Positions 1 to 8,139 of a stretch of 36,843 nt of DNA are shown here, one piece after another. This DNA comes from JBFELO01 sp041552055 (GTDB lineage: Bacteria; Acidobacteriota; Thermoanaerobaculia; Thermoanaerobaculales; Sulfomarinibacteraceae): contig JBFELO010000031.1 in assembly GCA_041552055.1 (NCBI GenBank), positions 1 to 36,843 on the forward strand. The letters are read 5' to 3'. Each line of letters starts with the position of its first letter. The stretch's first letter is position 1. The notes below the pieces were generated by a model. The model ran no database searches, was not told the origin of the DNA, and saw only the letters and a list, made by a program, of their open reading frames with translations. The position numbers were made by a program, and so were the translations under genes.

Positions 1-50
1 ATTCCTTCTCCCCGAGCGATGGGATCGCTTGCGTGGATTCAATGCTACGG

Positions 51-128
51 GGGCAGTGGCTGAAGCCACCGCCTGAAATCCCCTGTGCAGAAGACGATTT
101 CCCGTAGGCGTGGGCTTCAGCCCACGCC
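51..128. repeat. pair of REP-like hairpins
   Basis: Two hairpins share one design: a GC-rich stem closed by a TGAA or TTCA tetraloop. The second (107-128) has a perfect 9-bp stem, GGCGTGGGC / GCCCACGCC. The first (51-73) has a GTGGC / GCCAC core extended by GGC / GCC across one mismatch. A smaller 6-bp stem (AGCGAT-GGG-ATCGCT) lies at 15-29. The doublet resembles repetitive extragenic palindromes. No RAYT transposase gene is present in the window. Confidence 0.55.
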
Positions 129-176
129 CCACGGACGTTGATCGAAACCGGGGGATTCCATCGGCCTGAGAACGGG

Positions 177-211
177 CAATCTTCAATCTTCAATCTGCAA
201 CCTCCAATCAC
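177..211. repeat. degenerate heptamer tandem repeat
   Basis: Five successive 7-base units are variants of CAATCTT, the first two identical and the later ones decayed. They sit just upstream of the methyltransferase gene. Related period-7 arrays occur at 17305-17332 and 22346-22373. Confidence 0.6.
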
Positions 212-277
212 CCTCCCCATCCGGTATCCCTCGATCTCTGAAAGGCCTTTTTCTTTGAGTATCGGTATCCTGGCGGT

Positions 278-1054
278 ATGGGCAAGGCGGAGTGGGGTAC
301 CGATCCCGAGTTCTTCGGACCGCGGCACGCTCACCGCGAGCGGCGAATCGTGCGGGAACTCGAACACCGCGTCGCGGGGGAGCGGCTTCATCTGGAATGT
401 GCAGCAGGCGTCGGATCGCTGTCGCTGACCCTCGCGAGAACCGGTCTGACCGTGGTGTCGGCGGACAGTTCGCTGCGATCACTCGCCTACGTCGTGCGGG
501 CGACGCGCGCCGGCGCTTGCGCTGGCACGGTCCTGCCCGTCGTTGCCGACATCACCCGGCTGCCGTTCGCGGACGGGACGTTCGGCAGCGCCACCAGCGC
601 CGAGACCCTGGAGCACATCGACGACCACCGAGGTGCTGCGCGCGAACTCGGACGCGTGCTCGCACCGGGCGGCTGGCTCGTGGGCACGGTTCCCGCCGAT
701 CCCGGTCAGTGGTCGGACTGGGACGACTGGGGCGGTCACCTGCGACGGTACGACCCCGCCTCGATGACCGAGGTCCTGACCGAGGTGGGGCCGCATCCCC
801 GGATCACGGTATGGGGCTGGCCACTGCTTCGGTTGTACGACGACCAATTCCTGAAGCGGGTCAACCGACGCCGACTCCGGAGCTGCCTGCCGGTCGACCG
901 GGACCCCGCCCTGCGCAGGGTCTCCAGCCTCGGCAGGAAGCGGTGGCTGGTGCGGGTCGTACGGGGGCTGTTCGAGCTGGACCGTGTCTTCGACGGCGCG
1001 CGCTGGGGCGTCGGGCTGCTGTTCGCAGTTCAAAAAACCCGACAGAACTCATGA
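278..1054 (+). CDS. class I SAM-dependent methyltransferase
   Basis: This 258-residue protein looks like a soluble Methyltransf_11-type enzyme that transfers a methyl group from S-adenosylmethionine to an unknown acceptor. The SAM-binding loop is visible near residues 38-50 (LECAAGVG, a degenerate version of the usual ExGxGxG). An acidic residue ends strand 2 (SADSS), and the post-I motif reads DITRLPFADGTF followed by ETLEHIDD. The C-terminal third is basic and not diagnostic. The ATG start follows a GGCGG-like sequence. The gene stands alone ahead of the nuo operon and ends about 100 bases before nuoK; nothing ties it functionally to complex I. Substrate cannot be inferred. Confidence 0.8.
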   Translation: MGKAEWGTDPEFFGPRHAHRERRIVRELEHRVAGERLHLECAAGVGSLSLTLARTGLTVVSADSSLRSLAYVVRATRAGACAGTVLPVVADITRLPFADGTFGSATSAETLEHIDDHRGAARELGRVLAPGGWLVGTVPADPGQWSDWDDWGGHLRRYDPASMTEVLTEVGPHPRITVWGWPLLRLYDDQFLKRVNRRRLRSCLPVDRDPALRRVSSLGRKRWLVRVVRGLFELDRVFDGARWGVGLLFAVQKTRQNS

Positions 1055-1091
1055 TCACCGGCCTTTGCACACCCGTCCAGGTCCTGGCATA

Positions 1092-1120
1092 CTGACACCC
1101 GTTACAATTGCACGTATGAG
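1092..1120 (+). promoter_or_regulatory. candidate sigma70-type promoter for the nuo operon
   Basis: A CTGACA -35 box (1092-1097) and a TATGAG -10 box (1115-1120) are separated by exactly 17 bases. They lie 34 bases before the nuoK start, in the only non-coding gap upstream of the operon. The -35 matches consensus at five of six positions and the -10 at four of six. Predicted only. Confidence 0.4.
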
Positions 1121-1153
1121 AATTTGAGGAATCTCTCAATCAGAGGTTTTCAG

Positions 1154-1456
1154 ATGGTACCGCTGAGCTGGTATGTCGTTCTCGGAGGCGCGGTCTTCTG
1201 CGTTGGGATTCTCGGATTCCTCATCCGCCGGAACATCATCATCATGCTCATGTCCATCGAATTGATGCTCAACGGCGTCAACATCACCCTGATCGCTTTC
1301 AATCACTACCTGCAGGACATGCGGGGCCAGATCTTCGTGCTTTTCATCATTACCATTGCCGCCGCCGAGGTGGCCGTGGGGCTCGCTCTCATGATCGCTC
1401 TGTTCAAGAACAAGCAGACCGTCAACATCGACGAGCTGGACATCATGAAGTGGTGA
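1154..1456 (+). CDS. nuoK: NADH-quinone oxidoreductase subunit K
   Basis: This 100-residue subunit has three membrane helices and is the same length as E. coli NuoK. It sits in the membrane arm of complex I between NuoJ/A and the first antiporter-like subunit. The characteristic membrane glutamates are present in IELMLNGVN and in ITIAAAEVAVGLAL. The ATG at 1154 is chosen because it follows AGAGG with good spacing and gives the family length; an upstream TTG at 1124 would add ten unsupported residues. nuoK is the first gene of the operon here, rather than lying between nuoJ and nuoL. Confidence 0.95.
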   Translation: MVPLSWYVVLGGAVFCVGILGFLIRRNIIIMLMSIELMLNGVNITLIAFNHYLQDMRGQIFVLFIITIAAAEVAVGLALMIALFKNKQTVNIDELDIMKW

Positions 1457-1505
1457 CGCCGATGCGCTGCATCCGGATTTCGAACACCCCGGCGGCCGAG
1501 GGCTG

Positions 1506-2981
1506 ATGGAAGCGATCTCCTCGATACGGCCACTACTCGCGGTTCTGGTTTCTGCGGCCGGGGTCGTCCTCATCATCGCCAACAAGAACCGGCCAAATCT
1601 CCGGGAGCTGTGCTCGGTGGTGGCGGGTGTCGTCAAGTTGCTGCTGGTGCTATCCATGGTGCCGGCCATCGTCAGAGGATCCACCATCGAGTACACCCTG
1701 TTCCGTCTGTTGCCGGGCATGGACATCGCGTTCCGGGTGGACGCGCTGGGGCTGCTGTTCGCCCTCGGCGCCTCACTGCTGTGGATCCTGACCACCTTTT
1801 ACTCGATCGGCTACATGCGCGCCCTGAACGAGCACGCTCAGACACGGTATTACGCGTGCTTTGCCGTCGCCCTGTCATCCACCATGGGTGTCGCATTCTC
1901 GGCGAATCTGTTCACGATGTTCCTGTTCTACGAGGGCCTCACCCTGAGCACCTACCCCCTGGTGGGCCACAAGGAAACGCCGGAGGCCAGGTCCGGCTCG
2001 CGCAAGTACGTGATCTACCTGCTCGGCGCCGCCAAGAGCTTCCTTCTGACCGCCATCATCGTGACCTACAACCTCACCGGGACACTCGACTTCTCGAGCG
2101 AGGGGCTGTTCCCGGCGGCTCTCCAGGCGGCACGACCCGAGCTGCTGTCGGTGGTCTTCCTGCTGTTTCTGTTCGGCTTCGCGAAGTCCGCTCTGATGCC
2201 GCTGCACGGCTGGCTTCCCGCGGCGATGGTGGCACCGACCCCCGTCAGTGCGTTGCTGCACGCGGTGGCGGTGGTCAAGACAGGGGTCTTCGCGGCCCTG
2301 CGGGTCACGCTGTTCGTGTTCGGCATCGACTGCGTGCGGAACATCGGCATAGACGGTACCTTCATATTTCTCGCATCCACGACCATCATCACCGCGTCGG
2401 TGATCGCTCTGACGCGAGACAACCTCAAGGCGCGTCTCGCCTACTCCACCGTCAGCCAACTGTCGTACATCCTGCTCGGCGCCGCGCTGCTCACCCCCAG
2501 CGCGATCGTCGGCGGGGTCGTGCACATCACCTTCCACGCGGTCTCCAAGATCACCCTGTTCTTCTGCGCGGGATCGATCTACGTCTCATCTCATCTGACC
2601 GAGATCAGCCAGCTCGGCGGGATCGGCAGGAGGATGCCGTGGACCATGGCGGCGTTCGCGGTAGCGACCCTGAGCATGATCGGCGTGCCGCCCGCTTGCG
2701 GGTTCGTCAGCAAGTGGTACCTGCTGACCGGCTCGGTGGAGCGCGACAGCATGGCCGTGCTGGCGATGCTGCTGTTCAGCTCGCTGCTCAACGCAGCCTA
2801 CTTCGTGCCGATCGTCGTCGCTGCCTTTTTCGGGCGACAGGGGCCGGCAACCGATCCGACGGTTGAGATCACCGAGATTCCGCTGGTCGTCGTTCCCCTG
2901 GTGCTGACCGCCGTGGCCAGCATCGTTCTGGGTCTGTTTCCCGGCTTCGTCATCCAACTTGCCGAGGCGGTGATCCGGTGA
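1506..2981 (+). CDS. MrpD-like extra antiporter subunit of complex I
   Basis: A 491-residue proton-conducting membrane transporter of the NuoL/M/N-MrpA/D superfamily, with about 14 helices and no NuoL-type C-terminal lateral helix. All proton-path residues are visible: Glu143 in TM5 (FLFYEGLTL), Lys227 in TM7 (FGFAKSALMPLHGWLP), His252 and Lys258 in TM8 (LLHAVAVVKTGVF) and Lys403 in TM12 (GFVSKWYL). It occupies the position after nuoK where nuoL would be expected. A separate NuoL-like gene follows, so this is an additional, fourth antiporter-like subunit. It is closer in style to MrpD than to NuoL. It begins 49 bases after nuoK, and its TGA overlaps the GTG of the next gene. It is presumably a proton- (or Na+-) translocating module; ion specificity cannot be read from sequence. 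Confidence 0.85.
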   Translation: MEAISSIRPLLAVLVSAAGVVLIIANKNRPNLRELCSVVAGVVKLLLVLSMVPAIVRGSTIEYTLFRLLPGMDIAFRVDALGLLFALGASLLWILTTFYSIGYMRALNEHAQTRYYACFAVALSSTMGVAFSANLFTMFLFYEGLTLSTYPLVGHKETPEARSGSRKYVIYLLGAAKSFLLTAIIVTYNLTGTLDFSSEGLFPAALQAARPELLSVVFLLFLFGFAKSALMPLHGWLPAAMVAPTPVSALLHAVAVVKTGVFAALRVTLFVFGIDCVRNIGIDGTFIFLASTTIITASVIALTRDNLKARLAYSTVSQLSYILLGAALLTPSAIVGGVVHITFHAVSKITLFFCAGSIYVSSHLTEISQLGGIGRRMPWTMAAFAVATLSMIGVPPACGFVSKWYLLTGSVERDSMAVLAMLLFSSLLNAAYFVPIVVAAFFGRQGPATDPTVEITEIPLVVVPLVLTAVASIVLGLFPGFVIQLAEAVIR

Positions 2982-3238
2982 ACATCTTCGAGAAGATCCT
3001 GGAGCATCCGGTTCGATTCAAGCGGATCAAACGCGTCGGGATGATCTCGCTCGCGGTGATCGTCCTGTTCGAGGTGTTGGTGGTCAACGTGCTGCACCTC
3101 GGCCACCCGCACTTCTGGTTCGAGAAGATCCCCGGCTTCGGATCTCTGTACGGTTTGATCTCGTGCGTTCTGATCATCGTGGTGTCGAAGTTCATCGGAC
3201 TGCGGTGGCTGATGCGCCGCGAGGACTACTATGACTGA
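2978..3238 (+). CDS. small conserved-looking membrane protein, 86 residues
   Basis: No named family is recognised. The protein has an amphipathic basic N-terminus, then two predicted membrane helices (about residues 21-42 and 54-74). A short loop between them carries HPHFWFEKIPGFGSLYG, and the tail is acidic and aromatic (REDYYD). Its start GTG overlaps the stop of the MrpD-like gene (GTGA), and its end overlaps the NuoL-like gene by 8 bases. It is therefore translated in step with two antiporter-like subunits. The likely role is an accessory membrane-arm subunit that bridges or spaces them; this is inference from position and topology. Confidence 0.75.
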   Translation: MNIFEKILEHPVRFKRIKRVGMISLAVIVLFEVLVVNVLHLGHPHFWFEKIPGFGSLYGLISCVLIIVVSKFIGLRWLMRREDYYD

Positions 3239-4994
3239 CTGGATCCACCCCGGACTGGTGCTGATCCTGGGCGCGGTCCTGGTGCCGTTGTTGAAGGGGC
3301 GAGCCAAGCGAAGCTACCTCATCGCCCTTCCGAGTGCGGCGCTCCTGTGCAGCATCCTCAGTACGGAGGGGATCTTCGGGAGCTTCTCCGTCCTGGGTTA
3401 CGACGTGGTATTCGGCAGGGTCGACCGGCTCAGCCTGATCTTCTCCTACGTCTTCTCCATCATGGCGGTGATCGGCTTCGTATACGCCCTTCACGTCAAG
3501 GACGACGGCCAGCACATGGCGGCCCTCGTCTACTCGGGTGCCGCGCTCGGGGTCACCTTTGCCGGGGATCTGCTGACCCTGTTCCTGTTCTGGGAGGTGC
3601 TGGCGTTCTCGTCCGTTTTCCTGGTCTGGTCTTCCCGGAATACGTTGGCGCTCGGCGCAGGGTTCAGGTATCTGTTGGTGCACGTGGCCGGGGGCCTGTG
3701 CCTGCTCGCAGGCATCAGCCTCCACATCGGGGCGACCGGGTCGGTTGCGTTCGACTCGATGATGCCGTTCACCGGCGGACCTGCCTTCTATCTCATCCTC
3801 GTCGGTTTCATCCTCAACGCGGCGGTCCCGCCCCTCGGGGCGTGGCTCGCCGACGCCTATCCCGAGGCGACCATCACCGGCGCGGTCTTCATGACCGCGT
3901 TCACCACCAAGTCGGCAGTGTACGTGCTCATCAGGGGCTTCCCCGGTACCGAGCTTCTCGTCTGGCTGGGCGCGGTGATGGCGATCTACGGGGTGGTCTA
4001 CGCGGTGTTGGAGAACGATGCCCGGCGACTGCTGGCCTACCACATCATCAGCCAGGTCGGATACATGGTGTGCGGTGTCGGCATGGGAACCACGCTCGCC
4101 CTCAACGGGGCGTCGGCCCACGCCTTTGCCCACATCCTCTACAAGGCCCTGCTGTTCATGGGCGCCGGCGCGGTGATGTACACCACCGGGAAACGCAAGC
4201 TCACCGAGCTCGGCGGGATGTACAAGAGCATGCCGATCACCATGATGCTGTACATGATCGGCGGGTTCTCGATCTCTGCCGTGCCCCTGTTCAGCGGCTT
4301 CGTCAGCAAGTCGATGGTGGTGTCGGCAGCGGCCGAGGACCACCGCCGGTGGATCTTCCTGATGCTGACCCTGGCGTCGTCCGGGACCTTCCTCCACACC
4401 GGGCTCAAGCTTCCCTACTACATGTTCTTCGGCAAGGACGCCGGCATCAGGACCGGCGAGGCACCACGCAACATGTTGATCGCGATGGGTTTGGCATCCG
4501 TGCTGTGCATATTCATCGGCGTCTTCCCAGAGACGCTGTACTCGGTGCTGCCGTTCGGGGTCGAGTACGTTCCGTACACCGCGCACCACGTGGTCTCGAC
4601 CCTCGGCATCCTGGGGTTCACCGCGCTCGGCTTCTTCCTGCTGCTCAGGCAGCTCGATCCCAAGCCGACGATCAGTCTCGACACCGACTGGATCTACAGA
4701 AAGGGGGCGAAAGCGTTCGTTCGGTTGGTGGCCAAGCCGATCAGCTGGATCGACGACAACATCGTCGGCGAGGTCTACGAGTGGATCGTGCGCGGCCCGG
4801 TGCTGAGAGTGGCGCAGCTGTTCCTGAAGGTCGACGGCAAGGTGATCGACGGCACGGTGCACGCCGTGGGGTCACGGACTCTCGGGTTGAGCCAAGTGTT
4901 GCGAGTCCTGCAGAGCGGACAGGCCAATCACTACGCCATCGTGCTGGCGCTGGGTGCACTCGTCCTCGTTGTCGCGAGCTTCGCGCTCATCTGA
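3231..4994 (+). CDS. NuoL-like antiporter subunit lacking the TM7 lysine
   Basis: This 587-residue membrane protein is the best NuoL candidate. After the antiporter core (to about residue 475) it has a NuoL-style tail: a charged segment starting DTDWIYRK, a long amphipathic stretch with DGKVIDGTVHAVG and LRVLQSGQANHYA, and a terminal membrane helix. This matches the lateral-helix-plus-TM16 layout of NuoL. Conserved residues are Glu122 (TM5), Lys227 (TM8, FTTKSAVYVLIR) and Lys360 (TM12, GFVSKSMV). The central TM7 lysine (FAVKxPxFPxHTWLPDA in NuoL/M) is replaced by Asn196 (FILNAAVPPLGAWLADA), and the nearby histidine by glycine. It could equally be filed as a Mrp subunit D-like protein. It lies 11 bases before nuoM. 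Confidence 0.8.
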   Translation: MTDWIHPGLVLILGAVLVPLLKGRAKRSYLIALPSAALLCSILSTEGIFGSFSVLGYDVVFGRVDRLSLIFSYVFSIMAVIGFVYALHVKDDGQHMAALVYSGAALGVTFAGDLLTLFLFWEVLAFSSVFLVWSSRNTLALGAGFRYLLVHVAGGLCLLAGISLHIGATGSVAFDSMMPFTGGPAFYLILVGFILNAAVPPLGAWLADAYPEATITGAVFMTAFTTKSAVYVLIRGFPGTELLVWLGAVMAIYGVVYAVLENDARRLLAYHIISQVGYMVCGVGMGTTLALNGASAHAFAHILYKALLFMGAGAVMYTTGKRKLTELGGMYKSMPITMMLYMIGGFSISAVPLFSGFVSKSMVVSAAAEDHRRWIFLMLTLASSGTFLHTGLKLPYYMFFGKDAGIRTGEAPRNMLIAMGLASVLCIFIGVFPETLYSVLPFGVEYVPYTAHHVVSTLGILGFTALGFFLLLRQLDPKPTISLDTDWIYRKGAKAFVRLVAKPISWIDDNIVGEVYEWIVRGPVLRVAQLFLKVDGKVIDGTVHAVGSRTLGLSQVLRVLQSGQANHYAIVLALGALVLVVASFALI

Positions 4995-5005
4995 GGTGGC
5001 ACGGA

Positions 5006-6499
5006 ATGGAAGCAGACGTCGTCGCCCCCGCCGGATTCCCAATCCTCACCGCGATCACATTCCTGCCACTCCTCGGCAGCCTCGTCCTGCTTCCGTTGAA
5101 GAGTGAGCACCACATCCGCTGGGCCAGTCTCGCCATCACAATCGCGACGCTCATCCTGGCGCTGCCGCTGCTCACCGACTTCGACAAGTCCACACACCAC
5201 ATGCAATTCGTCGAGACTCACTCGTGGATCCCGGCCTGGGGTGTCGACTACGCGGTCGGGATCGACGGAATCAGCGTGCTGTTCGTGGTGCTCGCCGCTC
5301 TGCTCAACGTGCTCAACGTGGCCGTGTCCTGGCGGGCTATCGACAGGAGGGTCAAGGACTTCTTCGTGGCCCTGCTGATCATGGAGACCGCCATGATCGG
5401 TGTCTTCGTCTCCCTGAACCTGTTCCTCTTCTACCTGTTTTGGGAGCTCATGCTCATCCCCATGTTCCTCCTGATCGGCGTATGGGGCGGCCCGAACCGG
5501 GTGTACGCCGCTGTCAAGTTCTTGTTGTTCACCCTCGCCGGCAGCGTTCTCATGCTGATCGGGATTATCGTGCTGTTCCAGGCCGGAGGCGGGACCCTGG
5601 ATCTCCGTGCGTTGGCCGAAATCCGACTGCCTACCGGTCTTCAGTTGTGGCTGTTCTTCGCATTCTACGCGGCATTTGCGGTCAAGGTACCGATGTTTCC
5701 ACTCCACACCTGGTTGCCGGATGCCCACACCGAGGCGCCGACCGCCGGCAGCGTCATTCTGGCCGGGATCCTGCTCAAGATGGGCGCCTACGGTTTCCTG
5801 AGAATCTGCCTGCCGCTGTTACCGAATGCCACTCGTAGGCTCATCGTGCCGATGCTCGTTCTGTCGGTCGCAGCTATCGTGTACGGCGCCTACGTGACAT
5901 TGACGCAGACCGACGTGAAGCGCCTGATCGCCTACTCGAGCGTCAGCCACATGGGCTTCGTGACTTTGGGTATCTTTACGCTATCCACCGCCGGATTGGA
6001 GGGCGGCATCATCCAGATGATCAACCACGGCATCGTGACCGGCGCACTCTTCCTGTGCGTAGGGATCATCTACGAACGAACCCACTCGAGGGAGATCGAG
6101 GACTACGGCGGATTGTCACGGCTTGCACCACGGTTCGCGGCCTTGTTCGGGGTGTTTACGCTGGCGGCGATCGGCATGCCCGGCTTGAACACCTTCATCG
6201 GCGAGTTCCTTGTCATCAGCAGCGGATTCGCCACCCGGCCGATCTACGGCGTCCTGGCGATCGTCGGCGTGTTGCTGGGTGTGACTTACATGTGTTGGCT
6301 CTTCTATCGGCTGGTGTTGCGGGAGGCCGGGGCGCGGGTTCATGAGACGGTCTTCGACCTCAACGCGCGAGAGGTGCTGCTGCTTTTGCCGCTGGTATTT
6401 CTCGTGATCCTGATCGGAGTCCAACCCGGGCTGGTCCTCAGCTATATGCACGCCTCGGTGGGACACCTGCTGGACCAGGTGGGAGCGGCCGTGCCATGA
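5006..6499 (+). CDS. nuoM: NADH-quinone oxidoreductase subunit M
   Basis: A 497-residue antiporter-like membrane subunit of complex I. Hallmarks are Glu147 in TM5 (LFWELMLIPMFLLIGVWGG), Lys227 in TM7 (FAVKVPMFPLHTWLPDAH), Lys258 in TM8 (GILLKMGAYGFLR) and Glu400 in TM12 (FIGEFLV), where NuoM has Glu instead of Lys. TEAPTAGSVILAG and KRLIAYSSVSHMG are textbook NuoM. The ATG at 5006 gives the family length and lies 11 bases after the NuoL-like gene; longer readings in this frame run back through that gene and are not real. Function: proton translocation coupled to quinone reduction. Confidence 0.96.
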   Translation: MEADVVAPAGFPILTAITFLPLLGSLVLLPLKSEHHIRWASLAITIATLILALPLLTDFDKSTHHMQFVETHSWIPAWGVDYAVGIDGISVLFVVLAALLNVLNVAVSWRAIDRRVKDFFVALLIMETAMIGVFVSLNLFLFYLFWELMLIPMFLLIGVWGGPNRVYAAVKFLLFTLAGSVLMLIGIIVLFQAGGGTLDLRALAEIRLPTGLQLWLFFAFYAAFAVKVPMFPLHTWLPDAHTEAPTAGSVILAGILLKMGAYGFLRICLPLLPNATRRLIVPMLVLSVAAIVYGAYVTLTQTDVKRLIAYSSVSHMGFVTLGIFTLSTAGLEGGIIQMINHGIVTGALFLCVGIIYERTHSREIEDYGGLSRLAPRFAALFGVFTLAAIGMPGLNTFIGEFLVISSGFATRPIYGVLAIVGVLLGVTYMCWLFYRLVLREAGARVHETVFDLNAREVLLLLPLVFLVILIGVQPGLVLSYMHASVGHLLDQVGAAVP

Positions 6500-6539
6500 C
6501 TCCAGGCGTACGACCGGATCCCGCCGGCGTGAGGTAGGG

Positions 6540-8087
6540 ATGATCGAGTCGATGGTGGACGCGAACGGCTCGATGTGGGCTGGGGTCGAGTACCTCGTGC
6601 CGGAGTTGATTCTCGTGGGGGCCGCGTCCCTCCTGATTCTGCTGGATCTGCTTTGCAGGAAAAAGGAGGTCGTCGCCTTTGCCGGCATCGCCGGCTGCCT
6701 GGCTGCCCTCGTGACGGGATTCACTCTTCTGGGGTCCGCGGCCCCGGCCGTCGTGCTCAACGGGATGTTCGTCTTCGACGGCTACGGCAGCTTTTTCAAG
6801 CTGCTGTTCTATCTCACGTGCATCATGACCATCTGTATGTCGTTGAGGTATCTGCGCGTCGAGCGGGTCGGGTTCGGTGAGTACTACGCTCTCCTGCTGC
6901 TGTCCACGGCGGGCATGATGTTCATGGCTTCGGCAGGAGATCTGATCGTCCTTTTTTTGGGGCTCGAGCTGATGACCCTCAGCTCCTACGTCCTCATAGG
7001 AATCAGGAGAGACAGCCTCCGGTCCAACGAGGCGGCCATCAAATACTTCCTCCTGGGTGGCTTCTCGACCGCGTTCCTGCTGTACGGGGTGGCCCTCATC
7101 TACGGTCGGACTGGGACCACGCAGATCAACGAGGTCGCTTCGATTCTGGCCCTGGAAGCGGAACCCGGGGACCTGACCGTTCTCCTTCCCGTTGTCTTCC
7201 TGGTGGTGGGGTTCGGCTACAAGATCGCCGCCGCACCGTTCCACATGTGGGCCCCGGACGTGTACGAAGGTGCGCCGACGCCGATCACAGCCTTTCTGTC
7301 GGTGGGACCAAAGGTCGCGGCCTTCGCGGCGGTCGGTCGGGTGTTCACAGTGGGGTTTGACACGGTGCCGGAGCTGTGGACCCGTCTGATCATGGTGCTC
7401 GCTGTGCTATCCATCTCGGTCGGCAGCATCCTCGCGTTGGCGCAGACCAACGTGAAGCGGATGCTCGCGTACTCGTCGATCGCTCACGCCGGGTTCGCGC
7501 TGCTCGGCCTGATCGCCGGTGGCCCGGGCGGCCTGACCAGCATGATGGTGTACCTGGCGATCTACGGATTGATGAACCTCGGAGCGTTCGCCGTGGTAAT
7601 CGCTCTGAGAAGGGAGGGGGTCCAAGGCGAGACTCTGAGCGACTTCGAAGGCCTCGCCAAAGCCCATCCGGTCACGTCGGTCCTGATGCTGATCTTCATG
7701 TTCTCGCTGGTAGGCATCCCACCGACGGCGGGGTTTGTCGGCAAGTTTGCGGTTTTCGCGGCGGTGATTCGGGCCGGATACACACCTCTGGCGGTCATCG
7801 GTGTGGTCTTCAGCGTGGTGTCCGCCTTTTTCTACCTGAGGGTGGTGATCTTGATGTACATGAGGGAGCCAGAATCGGAGGAACCCTTGTCGACATCTCT
7901 CCCGCTCAACCTCGTTCTCGCTGCCACCGTGGCGGCGATCATCGTTCTCGGTGTTTATCCCTCTCCGCTGCTTGATTTCGCACAATCGGCGTTGACCGGA
8001 TGGGAGCAGGCTCTGCCGCAACCGGTCGGAGGTCCACTGCAGGAGAATTATGGCTTGTTTGAGTTGTTGTTCATATATAGTAATTAG
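6540..8087 (+). CDS. nuoN: NADH-quinone oxidoreductase subunit N
   Basis: A 515-residue antiporter-like membrane subunit adjoining NuoK and NuoM in the complex. Key residues are Glu143 (FLGLELMTLSSYVL), Lys228 in TM7 (FGYKIAAAPFHMWAPDVYEGAPTP), Lys258 in TM8 (SVGPKVAAFA) and Lys402 in TM12 (FVGKFAVF). The start ATG follows GTGAGGTAGGG, a fair ribosome-binding site. The 3' end is unusually AT-rich (ATATATAGTAATTAGGAT). It is followed by the largest gap inside the operon (52 bases) before nuoA. Confidence 0.96.
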   Translation: MIESMVDANGSMWAGVEYLVPELILVGAASLLILLDLLCRKKEVVAFAGIAGCLAALVTGFTLLGSAAPAVVLNGMFVFDGYGSFFKLLFYLTCIMTICMSLRYLRVERVGFGEYYALLLLSTAGMMFMASAGDLIVLFLGLELMTLSSYVLIGIRRDSLRSNEAAIKYFLLGGFSTAFLLYGVALIYGRTGTTQINEVASILALEAEPGDLTVLLPVVFLVVGFGYKIAAAPFHMWAPDVYEGAPTPITAFLSVGPKVAAFAAVGRVFTVGFDTVPELWTRLIMVLAVLSISVGSILALAQTNVKRMLAYSSIAHAGFALLGLIAGGPGGLTSMMVYLAIYGLMNLGAFAVVIALRREGVQGETLSDFEGLAKAHPVTSVLMLIFMFSLVGIPPTAGFVGKFAVFAAVIRAGYTPLAVIGVVFSVVSAFFYLRVVILMYMREPESEEPLSTSLPLNLVLAATVAAIIVLGVYPSPLLDFAQSALTGWEQALPQPVGGPLQENYGLFELLFIYSN

Positions 8088-8139
8088 GATAGATTACGGA
8101 TAACCGTTTCGACCCGAACTTACCGGTGGGATCAAGCGA

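Noticed and set aside
3192..4862. 556-codon open frame antisense to the NuoL-like gene
   Set aside because: Composition (Asp/Arg/His/Glu-rich with no hydrophobic core) is the typical antisense shadow of a GC-rich membrane protein; no family features.
3347..5005. A very long + strand reading frame running through the NuoL-like gene into nuoM
   Set aside because: The first part is an Arg/Pro-rich shadow of the NuoL-like gene in another frame; only the part from ATG 5006 is nuoM.
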